Source: UBA1206 sp050953105
GTDB taxonomy: Bacteria > Bacillota > Clostridia > Oscillospirales > CAG-382
Assembly: GCA_050953105.1 (NCBI GenBank)
Contig: JBMNMA010000004.1
Location: 558,001 to 622,000 of the forward strand
Direction of reading: 5' to 3'
Length of the DNA stretch: 64,000 nucleotides
Part shown: positions 1-9,095 of the stretch, in pieces
Position numbering within the stretch: the stretch's first letter is position 1
Layout: the number at the start of each line of letters is the position of its first letter
Notes under the pieces: model-generated
What the model was told of the DNA's origin: nothing
What the model saw: only the letters and a program-made list of their open reading frames with translations
The model's database searches: none
Program-made: the position numbers and the translations under genes

Positions 1-1243
1 AGGACTTCTCCCTGGTATCATAGGCGGTTTCTTTTTCTATCGAGTCAAGGATTGCGGTAAGCTCGTCCCCCAGGTACATTGAAATTACCGCAGGGGGTGC
101 CTCGTTAGCGCCTAACCGCCTGTCGTTGCCGGCGGTAGCCACCGAGATGCGTAATAAATCCTGGTGCTCGTCAACCGCTTTTATAACAGCGCATAAAAAC
201 AGTAAAAATCTGGCGTTCTGGTGGGGGGTGTCCCCGGGGGTGAACAGATTAACGCCGGTGTCGGTGGCTATTGACCAGTTAACGTGCTTGCCCGAGCCGT
301 TAAACCCTCTGAAGGGCTTTTCATGCAACAGGCAGACAAGGCCGTTTTTCTTAGCCACGTTTTGCATTATCTCCATTATAAGCTGATTCTGGTCGGTGGC
401 AAGATTGACCTTGGAGTAAACGGGAGCCAGTTCGTGCTGGGCGGGGGCAACCTCATTATGCTCGGTGCGGACGGGAACGCCGAGTTTCCAAAGCTCCTCG
501 TCAAGCTCCTTAAAGTAGGCCGAAACCCGCTGATTTATCGCCCCGTAGTAGTGGTCGTCCAGCTCCTGCCCCTTGGGGGGAAGGGCGCCGAAAAGGGTGC
601 GGCCGGTAAATATTAAATCTTCTCTGCGGCGGTAAAGCTCTTTATCTATAAGAAAATATTCCTGCTCTGCTCCGGCGTTGGGTATGACAAACTTTACGTC
701 GTTGTTTCCGAAAAGGCGTAATATCCGCATAGCCTGACGGTTTAACGCCTCCATTGAGCGTAAAAGAGGCGTTTTTTTATCTAAGGCATGGCCTGAATAG
801 GAGCAAAATGCGGTGGGAATGCAAAGGACGTTGTCTTTTATAAAGGCGTTGGAGGTGGGATCCCAGGCGGTGTAGCCCCTTGCTTCAAAGGTGGCACGAA
901 GACCGCCTGAGGGGAAGGAGGAGGCATCCGACTCGCCGGATATAAGCTCCTTGCCCGAAAATTCCATTATTGCCCTTCCGTCGGGGAGGGGGGTAAGGAA
1001 GGAGTCGTGCTTTTCGGCGGTAACTCCGGTCATTGGCTGGAACCAGTGGGTGAAATGGGTTGCCCCCTTTTCCACCGCCCAATCCTTCATGGCGGCGGCG
1101 ATGATGTCGGCAAGGTAGGGCTTTAAAGGCCGTCCCTCCACTGTGGTTTGCTTAAAGGCGTCGTAATCGTTGGGCTTAAGTCTTTCCTTCATTACAACGT
1201 CGTTAAAAACCATGCAGCCGAAATATTCGGGTATGTTTTTCAT
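1..1243 (-). CDS. glnN: Glutamine synthetase type III, C-terminal part cut by window edge
   Basis: Makes glutamine from glutamate, ammonia and ATP in the cytoplasm. Read on the minus strand from an ATG at 1241-1243 behind an AAGGGGG ribosome site; the frame is open to base 1, giving about 414 of the roughly 700 residues usual for GSIII. Family-specific stretches are visible: the N-terminal MKNIPEYFG, a GAEQEYF motif, the EHNEVAPAQHE segment and KPFKGFNGSGKHVNWS, which carry ATP/glutamate-site residues. The long form and these motifs separate it from the GSI (GlnA) type. It appears monocistronic with its own promoter. The family call is near certain; the C-terminus is unseen. Confidence 0.95.
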   Translation of the reverse strand, partial: MKNIPEYFGCMVFNDVVMKERLKPNDYDAFKQTTVEGRPLKPYLADIIAAAMKDWAVEKGATHFTHWFQPMTGVTAEKHDSFLTPLPDGRAIMEFSGKELISGESDASSFPSGGLRATFEARGYTAWDPTSNAFIKDNVLCIPTAFCSYSGHALDKKTPLLRSMEALNRQAMRILRLFGNNDVKFVIPNAGAEQEYFLIDKELYRRREDLIFTGRTLFGALPPKGQELDDHYYGAINQRVSAYFKELDEELWKLGVPVRTEHNEVAPAQHELAPVYSKVNLATDQNQLIMEIMQNVAKKNGLVCLLHEKPFRGFNGSGKHVNWSIATDTGVNLFTPGDTPHQNARFLLFLCAVIKAVDEHQDLLRISVATAGNDRRLGANEAPPAVISMYLGDELTAILDSIEKETAYDTREKS

Positions 1244-1278
1244 ATAATCCCCCTTAAGACGGTTGGTGTATTATGTTT

Positions 1279-1306
1279 ATTTTACACCACCCACCTGAAT
1301 TGTCAA
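1279..1306 (-). promoter_or_regulatory. Promoter of glnN
   Basis: On the minus strand a TTGACA (1301-1306) and TAAAAT (1279-1284) are separated by 16 bp, about 36 bp ahead of the glnN start codon. No operator was recognised. Confidence 0.7.
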
Positions 1307-1407
1307 TATTCGATATATCCAAAACTATTGATGTGTGGTAAAAAATAAGGTATATTTAGGACAAAAATTCATTTATGGTGTTTTTTATACTCATTAAAAA
1401 GTCTTGC

Positions 1408-1690
1408 CCTTGCGCCCCCGGAGGGGGAGCAGGTGTATTAACCCGGGGTGAAGCCCCGGGTAAAGGATGCACCACCAACAACGCGCCCCGTAGGGGAGCG
1501 GGTGTTTTTCGGGAGTGAAGAGAATAGAGATGAAAAATGGTTTAAAACACTGCGGGTTTTGTTCGATTTAATTATTTTATTATAAGTTAGCAGCAAATTT
1601 AGTAGAGGTTATTACATGTGATGAATACAAAAAGCCTTCTGACTTTCGGGGAAGGGGGAAGGGGGAACGCACCAGCGGTGGATGAGGGGT
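1408..1690 (+). repeat. Modular intergenic repeat, copy 1 (modules 1+2+3)
   Basis: This fills most of the 564-bp gap between glnN and the methyltransferase. Module 1 (1408-1508) has GC hairpins (gcgcccccgGAGGGGGAGC; CCCGGGGtgaaGCCCCGGG). Module 2 (1521-1595) has an AAAACnnnGGGTTTT palindrome and the tag TTATAAGTTAGCAGCA. Module 3 (1631-1690) runs from AAGCCTTC to GCGGTGGATGAGGGGT. The same modules recur at 9096, 13703, 22336, 24160, 24451 (inverted) and 24641. No credible protein is encoded; short ORFs crossing it are repeat translations. Confidence 0.85.
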
Positions 1691-1807
1691 TTGTGATATG
1701 TTAGGTATAAAAATAAAATCCGCAGTTGTGCTGCGGATGAAATTCTGCTGGCGCAGGATGAAATTTTATACTCCTCCTCAGGTGAAATCCGCAAAACCTT
1801 GCATGAT

Positions 1808-2392
1808 TTACTTTTTTACACACCTGAACACAAAAATGCCCTTCTTTTTGTATATAACCTCGCAGCCGCCGAAAACCTCCGTCAGCTTTGCCATGGTGGA
1901 TTCGGCTCCGTGTTTTTTCAGATTAACCACATACAGACATCCGCCGATGTTGAGGTGGTTAATCGAATCCTCAAACATCCGGTAGGTTACCGACTTTCCG
2001 GCGTGGATGGGGGGATTTATCACAATGGTGTCAAATAAACCGGTTATATTTTCAAAGCAGTCAGACTTTATAATTTCCGATTCCACATTGTTATCCCTGC
2101 AGTTTACCCTTGTCATATCAAGGGCCATCTTGTTAACGTCGCACTGGGTAAGTTTAAGATTATACATCTTTGCCAGCACAATGCCTATGCAGCCGTAGCC
2201 GCAGCCCATATCCAGCAAAGAACCCGACAGGGGAGGGATGCTTTTAAGCAAAATATCCGTGGCCTCGTCCACATGGTCTTTGGAAAACAAACCGTCGTGG
2301 GTGGTAAACACAAATTTTTTGTCGGTGTAATAATATACAATCTTTTTCAGATTACGCTTTAGGCTTTCGTCCTCAATAAAATAATGGCTCAC
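1808..2392 (-). CDS. Class I SAM methyltransferase, RsmC/YbxB-like
   Basis: A 194-aa SAM-dependent methyltransferase of the RsmC-like small domain type. The SAM loop LLDMGCGYGCIGI lies near residues 60-72 and the catalytic motif NPPIHAGK near 126-133, which suggests an exocyclic amino group of guanine in rRNA as target. The likely start is GTG (2390-2392) behind GAAGAGG. It begins 12 bp after the lysA stop on the same strand and so sits last in the lysine operon, although its chemistry is unrelated to lysine. The exact rRNA position cannot be told from sequence. Confidence 0.85.
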   Translation of the reverse strand: MSHYFIEDESLKRNLKKIVYYYTDKKFVFTTHDGLFSKDHVDEATDILLKSIPPLSGSLLDMGCGYGCIGIVLAKMYNLKLTQCDVNKMALDMTRVNCRDNNVESEIIKSDCFENITGLFDTIVINPPIHAGKSVTYRMFEDSINHLNIGGCLYVVNLKKHGAESTMAKLTEVFGGCEVIYKKKGIFVFRCVKK

Positions 2393-2404
2393 TTTTTTAC
2401 CTCT

Positions 2405-3691
2405 TCAAACTTCAAGTGCGGTAAGGTGCTCAAAGGTTTCCCGCTGTATGGCAACCCTGCAGACACCGTCTTTTATAATAACCGTTGCCGGACGGCAGAG
2501 GCGGTTGTAGTTGGACGACATGGAAAAATTGTATGCCCCCGTCCCAAGCACTGCAATTATATCCCCCCGGCAAGGCTTGGGGATCAAAACGTCCTCCTGA
2601 ATAAGGTCGCCGCTTTCGCAGCACCGTCCCGCCACCGAGCAGACAAAATCCGCTTCCTTTGTCATTTTATTTGCCACAAGGCAGGTATACGGGGACTTAT
2701 ACAGGGCGTAGCGGGGATTGTCGGTCATGCCGCCGTCCACAGACACGTAATTTTTAACGCCGGGGATAATTTTTACCGAACCTGCGGTATACAGGGTTAC
2801 ACCGGCAGCGGCCACAACAGACCTGCCAGGTTCCATAAAGATTTTAGGCATTTTTATACCGAGCAAATCGCATTTTTCCTTTATATGGCCGCACACACTT
2901 TTAACCCCGAAAGCTATATCCACCGGGGTATCCCCTTCTTTATATGCGACGCCAAACCCGCCGCCAAGGTTGATTATTTCAAAATCTATCCCCGTCTGCT
3001 TTATAAACTCTACCATAACGTCGGCTGCGTCAAGGAAGGGAGTAAGTTCGGTTATCTGGGAGCCGATATGGCAGTGGATGCCCTTTAACGTAAGGTTTTT
3101 CTTTGACAACACCAGCTTTGCGGCATAGACTGCATCCCCGGAAAAAACGGGAAAGCCGAACTTTGAGTCCACGTTCCCGGTGACAACCGCCTTGTGGGTG
3201 TGGGCGTCAATTCCCGGAGTAATGCGAAGCAGAACGTTCTGCTTTACCCCCAGCTTGCCGGCAATGGTATCAAGGGCTTCGATTTCCTCAAAGGTGTCGG
3301 TGCAAAAGTAGCCAACACCCGACTTTATTGCGTATTCCATATCGGCGTCGGTTTTGTTGTTGCCGTGGAAGATGGTTTTGGTCATGTCAAAACACACGCT
3401 TTTTGCGGTGTAAATCTCCCCGGGGGAAACCAGATCGGTTCCCATTCCCTCGCTGCCTATTATACGGTAAATTTCCTTAAAAGACAAGGCCTTGGACGCA
3501 AAAAAGGGCATAGATCCTTCCGGGGCGTTTTCTTTTAATGCTTTGACATACGCCGAGGCATTTTCTCGTATCACGTCCTCGTCAAGCACATACAGCGGAG
3601 TGCCGTATTTGTTTGCAATATCCACAGCGTCAACTCCGCCTATGGCAAGATATCCTTTTTCGTTGATTTTAATATTTTTATACAACATCAA
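2405..3691 (-). CDS. lysA: Diaminopimelate decarboxylase
   Basis: Final step of lysine synthesis: meso-diaminopimelate to lysine plus CO2, PLP-dependent. The 428 aa match the family length. The PLP lysine is K67 in PFFASKAL; the glycine-rich phosphate loop appears as NLGGGFG; the C-terminal CCESGD supplies the substrate-contacting Cys of the fold-type III dimer. It starts 2 bp after the dapL stop, so it is probably translationally coupled and under the lysine riboswitch far upstream. Confidence 0.96.
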   Translation of the reverse strand: MMLYKNIKINEKGYLAIGGVDAVDIANKYGTPLYVLDEDVIRENASAYVKALKENAPEGSMPFFASKALSFKEIYRIIGSEGMGTDLVSPGEIYTAKSVCFDMTKTIFHGNNKTDADMEYAIKSGVGYFCTDTFEEIEALDTIAGKLGVKQNVLLRITPGIDAHTHKAVVTGNVDSKFGFPVFSGDAVYAAKLVLSKKNLTLKGIHCHIGSQITELTPFLDAADVMVEFIKQTGIDFEIINLGGGFGVAYKEGDTPVDIAFGVKSVCGHIKEKCDLLGIKMPKIFMEPGRSVVAAAGVTLYTAGSVKIIPGVKNYVSVDGGMTDNPRYALYKSPYTCLVANKMTKEADFVCSVAGRCCESGDLIQEDVLIPKPCRGDIIAVLGTGAYNFSMSSNYNRLCRPATVIIKDGVCRVAIQRETFEHLTALEV

Positions 3692-3693
3692 AG

Positions 3694-4896
3694 TTAAAAA
3701 TTCTCCTTAAAAAACTTCTCCAGTCTTTCGGCGGCTTTATTTGTGTTTTCATATGACCCGAAGGAGGTTAATCTGAAAAAGCCTTTGCCGCATTCGCCGA
3801 ATCCCTCACCGGGGGTGCCGACTATCTGGGCTTTTGAAAGAAGGAGGTCAAAAAACTCCCATGACCCCATATTCCCCGGGCATTTAAGCCACAGATAGGG
3901 GGAATGCTTTCCGCCGGTAAACCAGACACCCGCTTTTTCAAGGCAATCGGTTAAAATCTTGGCATTTCGGCGGTAGTAGGCGATGCTTTCCATACATTGT
4001 TTTATACCCTCATCGGTAAGTGCGGCCTCAGCCCCCCGCTGGATGATATAAGAAACGCCGTTAAACTTGGTGGCCTGCCGTCTTGACCATAAGAAATTCA
4101 GGCTTATGCCGTTACATTCAAGCTCCTCGGGGAAAACGCACCAGGCACAGCGGGTGCCGGTAAACCCGGCAAATTTAGAAAAGGAGCATATCTCAACGGC
4201 GCAGCTTCTTGCGCCTCCAATTTCATAAATCGAACGGGGATAACAATCACCGTCAATAAAGGCCTCATAAGCGGCGTCAAATATTATAAGCGAACCCGTT
4301 TTGCAGGCAAAATCCACCCATTCTTTAAGGCCTTTTCTGTCATACACCGCTCCGGTGGGATTGTTGGGGGAGCAAAGGTAGATGATATATGCCTTTTCCT
4401 CAAGATAACCCGGGGTGGGGAGGAATGAGTTTTGGGTGTTACCCTTTACAAAGGCAATTTCCCGCCCGTCCATAATGTTGGAATCAAGATATACGGGATA
4501 CACCGGGTCGGGTATGCATACCGGGGTGTCTCCGAAGATGTCGGTAATATTACCCACGTCGCTTTTTGCCCCGTCGGATACGAATATTTCATTTAATTTC
4601 AGGCTGACACCCAAAGGGGCATATTTTTTGGCTATTGCCTCTTTTAGAAAATCATAGCCGTATTCCGGCGGATAACCCCTGAAGGTTTCGGCGTTTCCCA
4701 TTTCACCTGCCGCTTTTTCCATAGCCTTGACGGTGCATTCGGGCAAAGGCAGGGTAACGTCCCCTATGCCAAGGCGGATAATTTGGGCATTGGGGTTTTC
4801 GGCGGCAAATGCCCTTACCCTTTTGCCTATATCGGAAAAAAGATAGCTGGGCTTAAGTGAAGTATAGTTTTGATTAATTTTTATCTTTAAGCTCAT
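3694..4896 (-). CDS. dapL: LL-diaminopimelate aminotransferase
   Basis: Converts tetrahydrodipicolinate directly to LL-diaminopimelate with glutamate as amino donor, replacing the DapD/DapC/DapE steps of the acyl pathways. A fold-type I PLP enzyme of 400 aa; the N-terminus (NYTSLKPSYLFSDIGKR), LGIGDVTLPLP, the SPNNPTGA segment and the PLP-lysine region SFSKFAGFTGTRC are typical of DapL. ATG at 4896 follows ACGGAGG. It overlaps dapF by 15-23 bp and sits between dapF and lysA, so the cluster holds all steps from DapA to LysA. Confidence 0.95.
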   Translation of the reverse strand: MSLKIKINQNYTSLKPSYLFSDIGKRVRAFAAENPNAQIIRLGIGDVTLPLPECTVKAMEKAAGEMGNAETFRGYPPEYGYDFLKEAIAKKYAPLGVSLKLNEIFVSDGAKSDVGNITDIFGDTPVCIPDPVYPVYLDSNIMDGREIAFVKGNTQNSFLPTPGYLEEKAYIIYLCSPNNPTGAVYDRKGLKEWVDFACKTGSLIIFDAAYEAFIDGDCYPRSIYEIGGARSCAVEICSFSKFAGFTGTRCAWCVFPEELECNGISLNFLWSRRQATKFNGVSYIIQRGAEAALTDEGIKQCMESIAYYRRNAKILTDCLEKAGVWFTGGKHSPYLWLKCPGNMGSWEFFDLLLSKAQIVGTPGEGFGECGKGFFRLTSFGSYENTNKAAERLEKFFKENF

Positions 4897-5710
4897 ATAT
4901 TCCTCCGTAAACCGTCTTTGCCTCGCCGGTCATGGTTATATTATAATCCCTATCGCAGGTGATGAATAAATCCCCGCCGCGAAGGCTTACCTTAATTTCG
5001 GTGTCATACGGCAGTCGCCTTGTTTTAACCGCCGCCGCAACGCTGGCGCAGGCTCCGGTGCCGCAGGCTAAAGTTTCTCCCGAGCCACGCTCCCATACCC
5101 GCATTTTAAGACGGCCGTCAGCCACTTCGCAAAACTCCACGTTTACGCTTTGGGGAAACAGGGGGGAGTTTTGCAAAAATTCCCCGGGTGTTTTAATATC
5201 CAAGTTTTCGATATTTTTTGTAAAACACACCGCATGGGGGTTTCCCATTGAAACGCAGGTATAGGCGAAAGAGCCTATTGTTGTTTCGGTTACCTCATTT
5301 TCAAATAAAACGGGAATATCCTTTTGATTAAAAGAGGCTTTACCCATATCCACAGTGGCGCCTATACATTGGCCGTTTTCTATTTTAAGCTTTATCGTCT
5401 TAATTCCGGAAGCAGTTTCCACCGACAGGGTGTCCTTTTTGGCATAACCGTGGTCATACAAAAACTTTGCCACACAGCGGATACCGTTGCCGCACATTTT
5501 TCCCTCGCTGCCATCGGCGTTGAACATACGCATTCTGCCGTCGGCAACGGACGACGGCATAACCAGTATAACCCCGTCGCTGCCCACAGAAAACCTCCTG
5601 ACAGACATTTCTACTGCCAGTTTTTCGGGGTTTTCAATTTTCTGCTTAAAGCAGTCGATATAAATATAATCGTTGCCGGTGGCCTGCATTTTAACAAATT
5701 CTATTTTCAT
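4874..5710 (-). CDS. dapF: Diaminopimelate epimerase
   Basis: Interconverts LL- and meso-diaminopimelate with a two-cysteine, cofactor-free mechanism. Both catalytic cysteines are visible in MCGNGIRC (near 73-80) and ACGTGACAS (near 217-225). About 278 aa, normal for the family. I chose the ATG at 5710, which shares one base with the dapB stop (TGATG); a GTG three bases upstream (5713) is possible. The product feeds both lysine and peptidoglycan. Confidence 0.96.
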   Translation of the reverse strand: MKIEFVKMQATGNDYIYIDCFKQKIENPEKLAVEMSVRRFSVGSDGVILVMPSSVADGRMRMFNADGSEGKMCGNGIRCVAKFLYDHGYAKKDTLSVETASGIKTIKLKIENGQCIGATVDMGKASFNQKDIPVLFENEVTETTIGSFAYTCVSMGNPHAVCFTKNIENLDIKTPGEFLQNSPLFPQSVNVEFCEVADGRLKMRVWERGSGETLACGTGACASVAAAVKTRRLPYDTEIKVSLRGGDLFITCDRDYNITMTGEAKTVYGGIYELKDKN

Positions 5711-6447
5711 CACACATCACCGAACAAGTCCTTCATGGTGTAAAGTCCCGGCTTTTGGTCTTTTAAGAACAACGCTGCCGTAAGCGCTCCCTGGGCAAAC
5801 ATTCCCCGGTTTTCGGCTGAATGGGTAACGGTAAAGGTTTCGCTGTCGGTATAGAACGTTACCTCGTGAATACCCTTTACGTTTCCGCCCCTGACCGCCG
5901 ATATGCCTATATCCCCCTTCTTTCTGGGGGAAAAGCTGTTCCGGGTTGTGACTATCTCACCGCCGGTTATAGATTTAATGGTTTCGGCAAGCAGCTTGGC
6001 GGTGCCGCTGGGGGCGTCAAGTTTTTGATTGTGGTGGCGTTCTACTATTTCAATATCGGCGTCGCCAAAAAACATGGCGGCTTTTCGCACCACCGCATTT
6101 AAAAATGCCACCCCCGCCGACATATTTGGGGAAAGGAAAATGGGAACAGCCCTTGATGCCGTCTGAATAATAGCTATTTCATCCTCGGTTTGTCCCGTAG
6201 TGGCAATGACCAGGGGTATGCTTTTTGCCAGAGCAAAGGCGCAAAGCTCCTCGGTGGCCGAATGATGTGAAAAATCCACAATTACGTCAGCCTGCTCTGT
6301 TATATCGGTAAGCTTATTATAAATGCCGGGAGCGGCGGAATTTGCGTCGCAATATGCGGCTACTTCTATTCCTTTATAACCTTTTTTAATAATATTGTCA
6401 ACCTCGGTGCCCATTCTTCCCAAGGCTCCGTTTAAAATAATTCTCAT
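5710..6447 (-). CDS. dapB: 4-hydroxy-tetrahydrodipicolinate reductase
   Basis: NAD(P)H-dependent second step of the DAP branch. The 245-aa protein has the N-terminal nucleotide loop NGALGRMG, the substrate segment ERHHNQKLDAPSGTA with the catalytic His/Lys, and normal family length. The start overlaps the dapA stop by four bases (ATGA), and GGGGATAAT gives the ribosome site. Translational coupling to dapA is evident. Confidence 0.96.
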   Translation of the reverse strand: MRIILNGALGRMGTEVDNIIKKGYKGIEVAAYCDANSAAPGIYNKLTDITEQADVIVDFSHHSATEELCAFALAKSIPLVIATTGQTEDEIAIIQTASRAVPIFLSPNMSAGVAFLNAVVRKAAMFFGDADIEIVERHHNQKLDAPSGTAKLLAETIKSITGGEIVTTRNSFSPRKKGDIGISAVRGGNVKGIHEVTFYTDSETFTVTHSAENRGMFAQGALTAALFLKDQKPGLYTMKDLFGDV

Positions 6448-7331
6448 ATTATCCCCAATCCTTTCATTAAATCAACCAGCTTTTGACGGTTGGGGGCTTC
6501 CATATTGGTAAGCGGCAGGCGGATGATATCCCTGCAAAAGCCCATTTCGTTCATTGCCGCCTTTACGGGAATGGGGTTGACTTCGCAAAACAACGCATCG
6601 ATAATGGCGTGGTATTTATACTGGAGCTTTGCCGCTTTTTCAACATTGCCTTCAAAAAAGGCATCGCAGATTTCCCTTGTTTGCGAAGGCATGATATTTG
6701 AAAGCACCGAAATTACACCCACTCCGCCCAGGGCCATCAGGGGAACAATCTGGTCGTCGTTTCCCGAATACATATCAAGCTTTCCGTTGACATATGACAT
6801 AGTTTCCACGATTTTTGATATATTTCCGTTTGCCTCTTTAAATCCAGAAATGTTTGGGTGTTCGGCAAGGCAGGCATAGGTTTTAGGCTCTATATTAATT
6901 CCCGTGCGGGAGGGGACGTTGTAAAGTATAACCGGCTTGGTGGAAACATCGGCAATCTGGGTAAACAGTGCCACAAGTCCCTTCTGGGTGCATTTATTAT
7001 AGTAGGGTGTAACCACCAGCACACCGTCGGCGCCGGCATCGCAGGCATATTTAGTAAGATCCACGGCATAGGCGGTGTCGTTTGAGCCGGTGCCGGCAAT
7101 AACCGGAACCCGTCCATTTACCTTTTTGACGGCGTAGGATATAACCTGCCGGTGTTCATCGTCTGTAAGGGTTGATGCCTCCCCGGTGGTGCCGCATACC
7201 ACAAGGGCGTTTATGCCGCTTTCAATCTGCCAGTCGATAATTTTTCCAAAGGATTCATAATCCACCCCGTATTCGTCAAAGGGGGTAATGACTGCGGTGG
7301 CAACGCCTGTAAAAACTCTTTTCTTTTCCAT
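6444..7331 (-). CDS. dapA: 4-hydroxy-tetrahydrodipicolinate synthase
   Basis: Condenses pyruvate with aspartate semialdehyde, the committed step of lysine/DAP synthesis. The 295-aa TIM-barrel protein begins MEKKRVFTGVATAVITPF. The family motifs CGTTGEASTL, YNVPSRTG (catalytic Tyr) and the Schiff-base Lys in GFKEANG are visible. I set the start at 7331 behind GAAAGGAG; the frame stays open upstream to 7505, but that part is the lysine riboswitch, not protein. First gene of the operon. Confidence 0.97.
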   Translation of the reverse strand: MEKKRVFTGVATAVITPFDEYGVDYESFGKIIDWQIESGINALVVCGTTGEASTLTDDEHRQVISYAVKKVNGRVPVIAGTGSNDTAYAVDLTKYACDAGADGVLVVTPYYNKCTQKGLVALFTQIADVSTKPVILYNVPSRTGINIEPKTYACLAEHPNISGFKEANGNISKIVETMSYVNGKLDMYSGNDDQIVPLMALGGVGVISVLSNIMPSQTREICDAFFEGNVEKAAKLQYKYHAIIDALFCEVNPIPVKAAMNEMGFCRDIIRLPLTNMEAPNRQKLVDLMKGLGII

Positions 7332-7352
7332 TTGTAAACTCCTTTCAAACAA

Positions 7353-7377
7353 ATAAAAAAAGCCGCTTGCGACGGCC
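7353..7377 (-). terminator. Riboswitch-controlled terminator ahead of dapA
   Basis: Minus-strand hairpin GCCGTCGCAAGCGGC followed by seven T, ending about 20 bp before the dapA start. It lies directly after the L-box aptamer and should form when lysine is bound. Confidence 0.85.
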
Positions 7378-7430
7378 ACCATAAATACAATAGGACAATA
7401 AATATATAAAAATATTGCCTGTTTTTTATG

Positions 7431-7587
7431 ATAGCTCTCCGCAATAAATTGCGACAGTCGAAGGCATATTCTGCCGTCGCCCAGATCGGAAATGTCCGCA
7501 GGCACATCCGTCTTCGGCGTCTTCGCCTTTCACCGGCAGGCTGCGGCCTATAAAACCCGGTTACTGATCGAAAAACGCACCTCTATC
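7431..7587 (-). promoter_or_regulatory. Lysine riboswitch (L box)
   Basis: The minus strand carries the conserved L-box elements in order: ATAGAGGTGCG at the 5' end, GATCAGTAACCGGG, GCCGGTGAAAGGCGAAGAC, GCCGAAG, CTGGGCGAC, and the closing GCGGAGAGCTAT, whose CTAT pairs with the 5' ATAG to form P1. A terminator follows at 7353-7377. Known behaviour of this class: lysine binding terminates transcription of the downstream biosynthetic operon. Confidence 0.93.
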
Positions 7588-7594
7588 TGTGGGA

Positions 7595-7623
7595 ATAATA
7601 GCATATAAAAAAAGTCTTGTCAA
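7595..7623 (-). promoter_or_regulatory. Promoter of the dap-lysA operon
   Basis: TTGACA (7618-7623) and TATTAT (7595-7600) on the minus strand with a 17-bp spacer, placing the transcript start just before the riboswitch. Confidence 0.85.
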
Positions 7624-7712
7624 GGGTTATGGTAAATTTTCGCAAATTTATATCCTTATTTCCGTATATTCTCCGGCTGGGTGTTTTGCCAATCAGATTG
7701 CCATGTTTTTTC

Positions 7713-7741
7713 TTGACAAAAGGAACTATTTACCTTATTAT
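7713..7741 (+). promoter_or_regulatory. Promoter of the CHAP/dockerin-like gene
   Basis: TTGACA (7713-7718), 17-bp spacer, TATTAT (7736-7741), about 30 bp before the ATG. It runs divergently from the dap promoter. Confidence 0.8.
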
Positions 7742-7770
7742 TTAAATATGTTCGGGAAAGGACTGATTAA

Positions 7771-9081
7771 ATGAAAAAGGCCCTGTCTTTAGCTATGGCG
7801 GTTGTTTTAACCCTCTACCTGTTTGCTTTTAATACATACGCCAAGCGCGGAGGATATGAATATTCCTCCCCCTATAAACAGTCGGTGTATTACCAGCGGC
7901 TTATGGAGGTAAAGCTGACCTCCGATATGCGGCAAAATATCGTAAACGTGGCGAAATCCCAGCTCGGATACCACGAAGGGAACAATTTTTCCCAGCTTAA
8001 CGGCTCAAATTCATCCGGTGACGGTAACTACACCGAATACGGCTACTGGATAGGCACCGATATTTTAAACTGGGGCGAAGGCTACTTTGACGCCTGGTGC
8101 GCTATGTTCGTGTCCTGGTGCGCCCGGCAGGCGGGAATTCCCGAATCAATCATTGCCAATGCCGTTAGGGCTAAGCTTGACTCGTCTGCCGAGGTAGGCG
8201 GATGGTTTAACTTTCATGTAGACAGAAAGGATTACCCCAACTACACCCCACTCCCCGGTGACCTGGTGTTTTTCAGCTGGGACGGAACAAAATCATCCTG
8301 GGACCATGTGGGAATTGTGTGGTATACCACCTCAACTTCGGTGGTTACCATAGAGGGCAACCAAAACAACGCCGTTGTTACATGCACCTATCCCCTTGAT
8401 TCCCCGTTTATAATCTGCTTCGGCGCTCCCGACTATGTTAAATACGAAGGGGAGCCGGTTGGTTATGAATTATGGCGTGTTACCGCAAATTCGGGGCTTA
8501 ACATCCGCTCCGGGGCAGGCACCGAATATCAGCTTTTGGGAGGATTCCCGTATCTGACCGAAATACAGGTGTTTGAAAAGGTTAATGTATCTGGCTCTGT
8601 ATGGGGAAAGGTTAAATATAACGGCACCGAGGGATGGTGCAGCCTTGCTTACTGCAAATATATAGAAGGTAAATTTACCCCCTCATCCCTTGCCGACGCA
8701 TTGCTTATTGACGCAGAGTATGAACTGGCTGATAATTTGATTGTTTTCCCGGCTCCCTGCAGTGATACGGATGTGTTTAAAGAAAATGCCGGGGTAGTGG
8801 TAAACAGAAACGGAAACCCGATGTCCGGCAGCCTTGCCACCGGGGACGTGGTTTGTGTCTATGACGGGGAGATAAAGGTGTTTGAAAACACCGTTGCGGT
8901 TATGGGCGACCTTTCCCCGGACGGAGTGTATAACAATGATGACATAATAAAACTTAGTAATCATATTTTACAGATATCCCGCCTTAAAGGAGAATTCCTC
9001 ACCGCCGCCGACATGAACAAAAACGGCCTTGTGGGAATAACGGACTATATTATACTTAAAATAAAGGTTAATGAGAATTAA
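7771..9081 (+). CDS. Secreted CHAP amidase with SH3 domain and dockerin-like tail
   Basis: A 436-aa exported protein. Signal peptide residues 1-24 (cut near NTYA). A CHAP/NlpC-type domain spans about 45-210, with the catalytic Cys in DAWCAMFVSWCARQAG, His in WDHVGIV and the polar residue in IEGNQN, so it probably cuts peptidoglycan peptides or amide bonds. A bacterial SH3 domain (about 232-285, SGLNIRSGAGTEYQ) should bind wall. Residues about 385-432 hold two Ca-loop-like repeats (GDLSPDGVYNNDDI and ADMNKNGLVGITDYI) resembling a divergent type I dockerin. ATG 7771 follows GGAAAGGA. The substrate is not known. Confidence 0.85.
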   Translation: MKKALSLAMAVVLTLYLFAFNTYAKRGGYEYSSPYKQSVYYQRLMEVKLTSDMRQNIVNVAKSQLGYHEGNNFSQLNGSNSSGDGNYTEYGYWIGTDILNWGEGYFDAWCAMFVSWCARQAGIPESIIANAVRAKLDSSAEVGGWFNFHVDRKDYPNYTPLPGDLVFFSWDGTKSSWDHVGIVWYTTSTSVVTIEGNQNNAVVTCTYPLDSPFIICFGAPDYVKYEGEPVGYELWRVTANSGLNIRSGAGTEYQLLGGFPYLTEIQVFEKVNVSGSVWGKVKYNGTEGWCSLAYCKYIEGKFTPSSLADALLIDAEYELADNLIVFPAPCSDTDVFKENAGVVVNRNGNPMSGSLATGDVVCVYDGEIKVFENTVAVMGDLSPDGVYNNDDIIKLSNHILQISRLKGEFLTAADMNKNGLVGITDYIILKIKVNEN

Positions 9082-9095
9082 GGCTGCTTAAGTGA

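Noticed and set aside
1612..1794. 60-aa minus-strand ORF and similar ORFs in repeat copies
   Set aside because: They are translations of module 3 and recur with every copy; no ribosome site.
7332..7505. N-terminal extension of DapA by 58 residues
   Set aside because: The extra codons coincide with the lysine riboswitch and its terminator, and a good ribosome site precedes the 7331 ATG.
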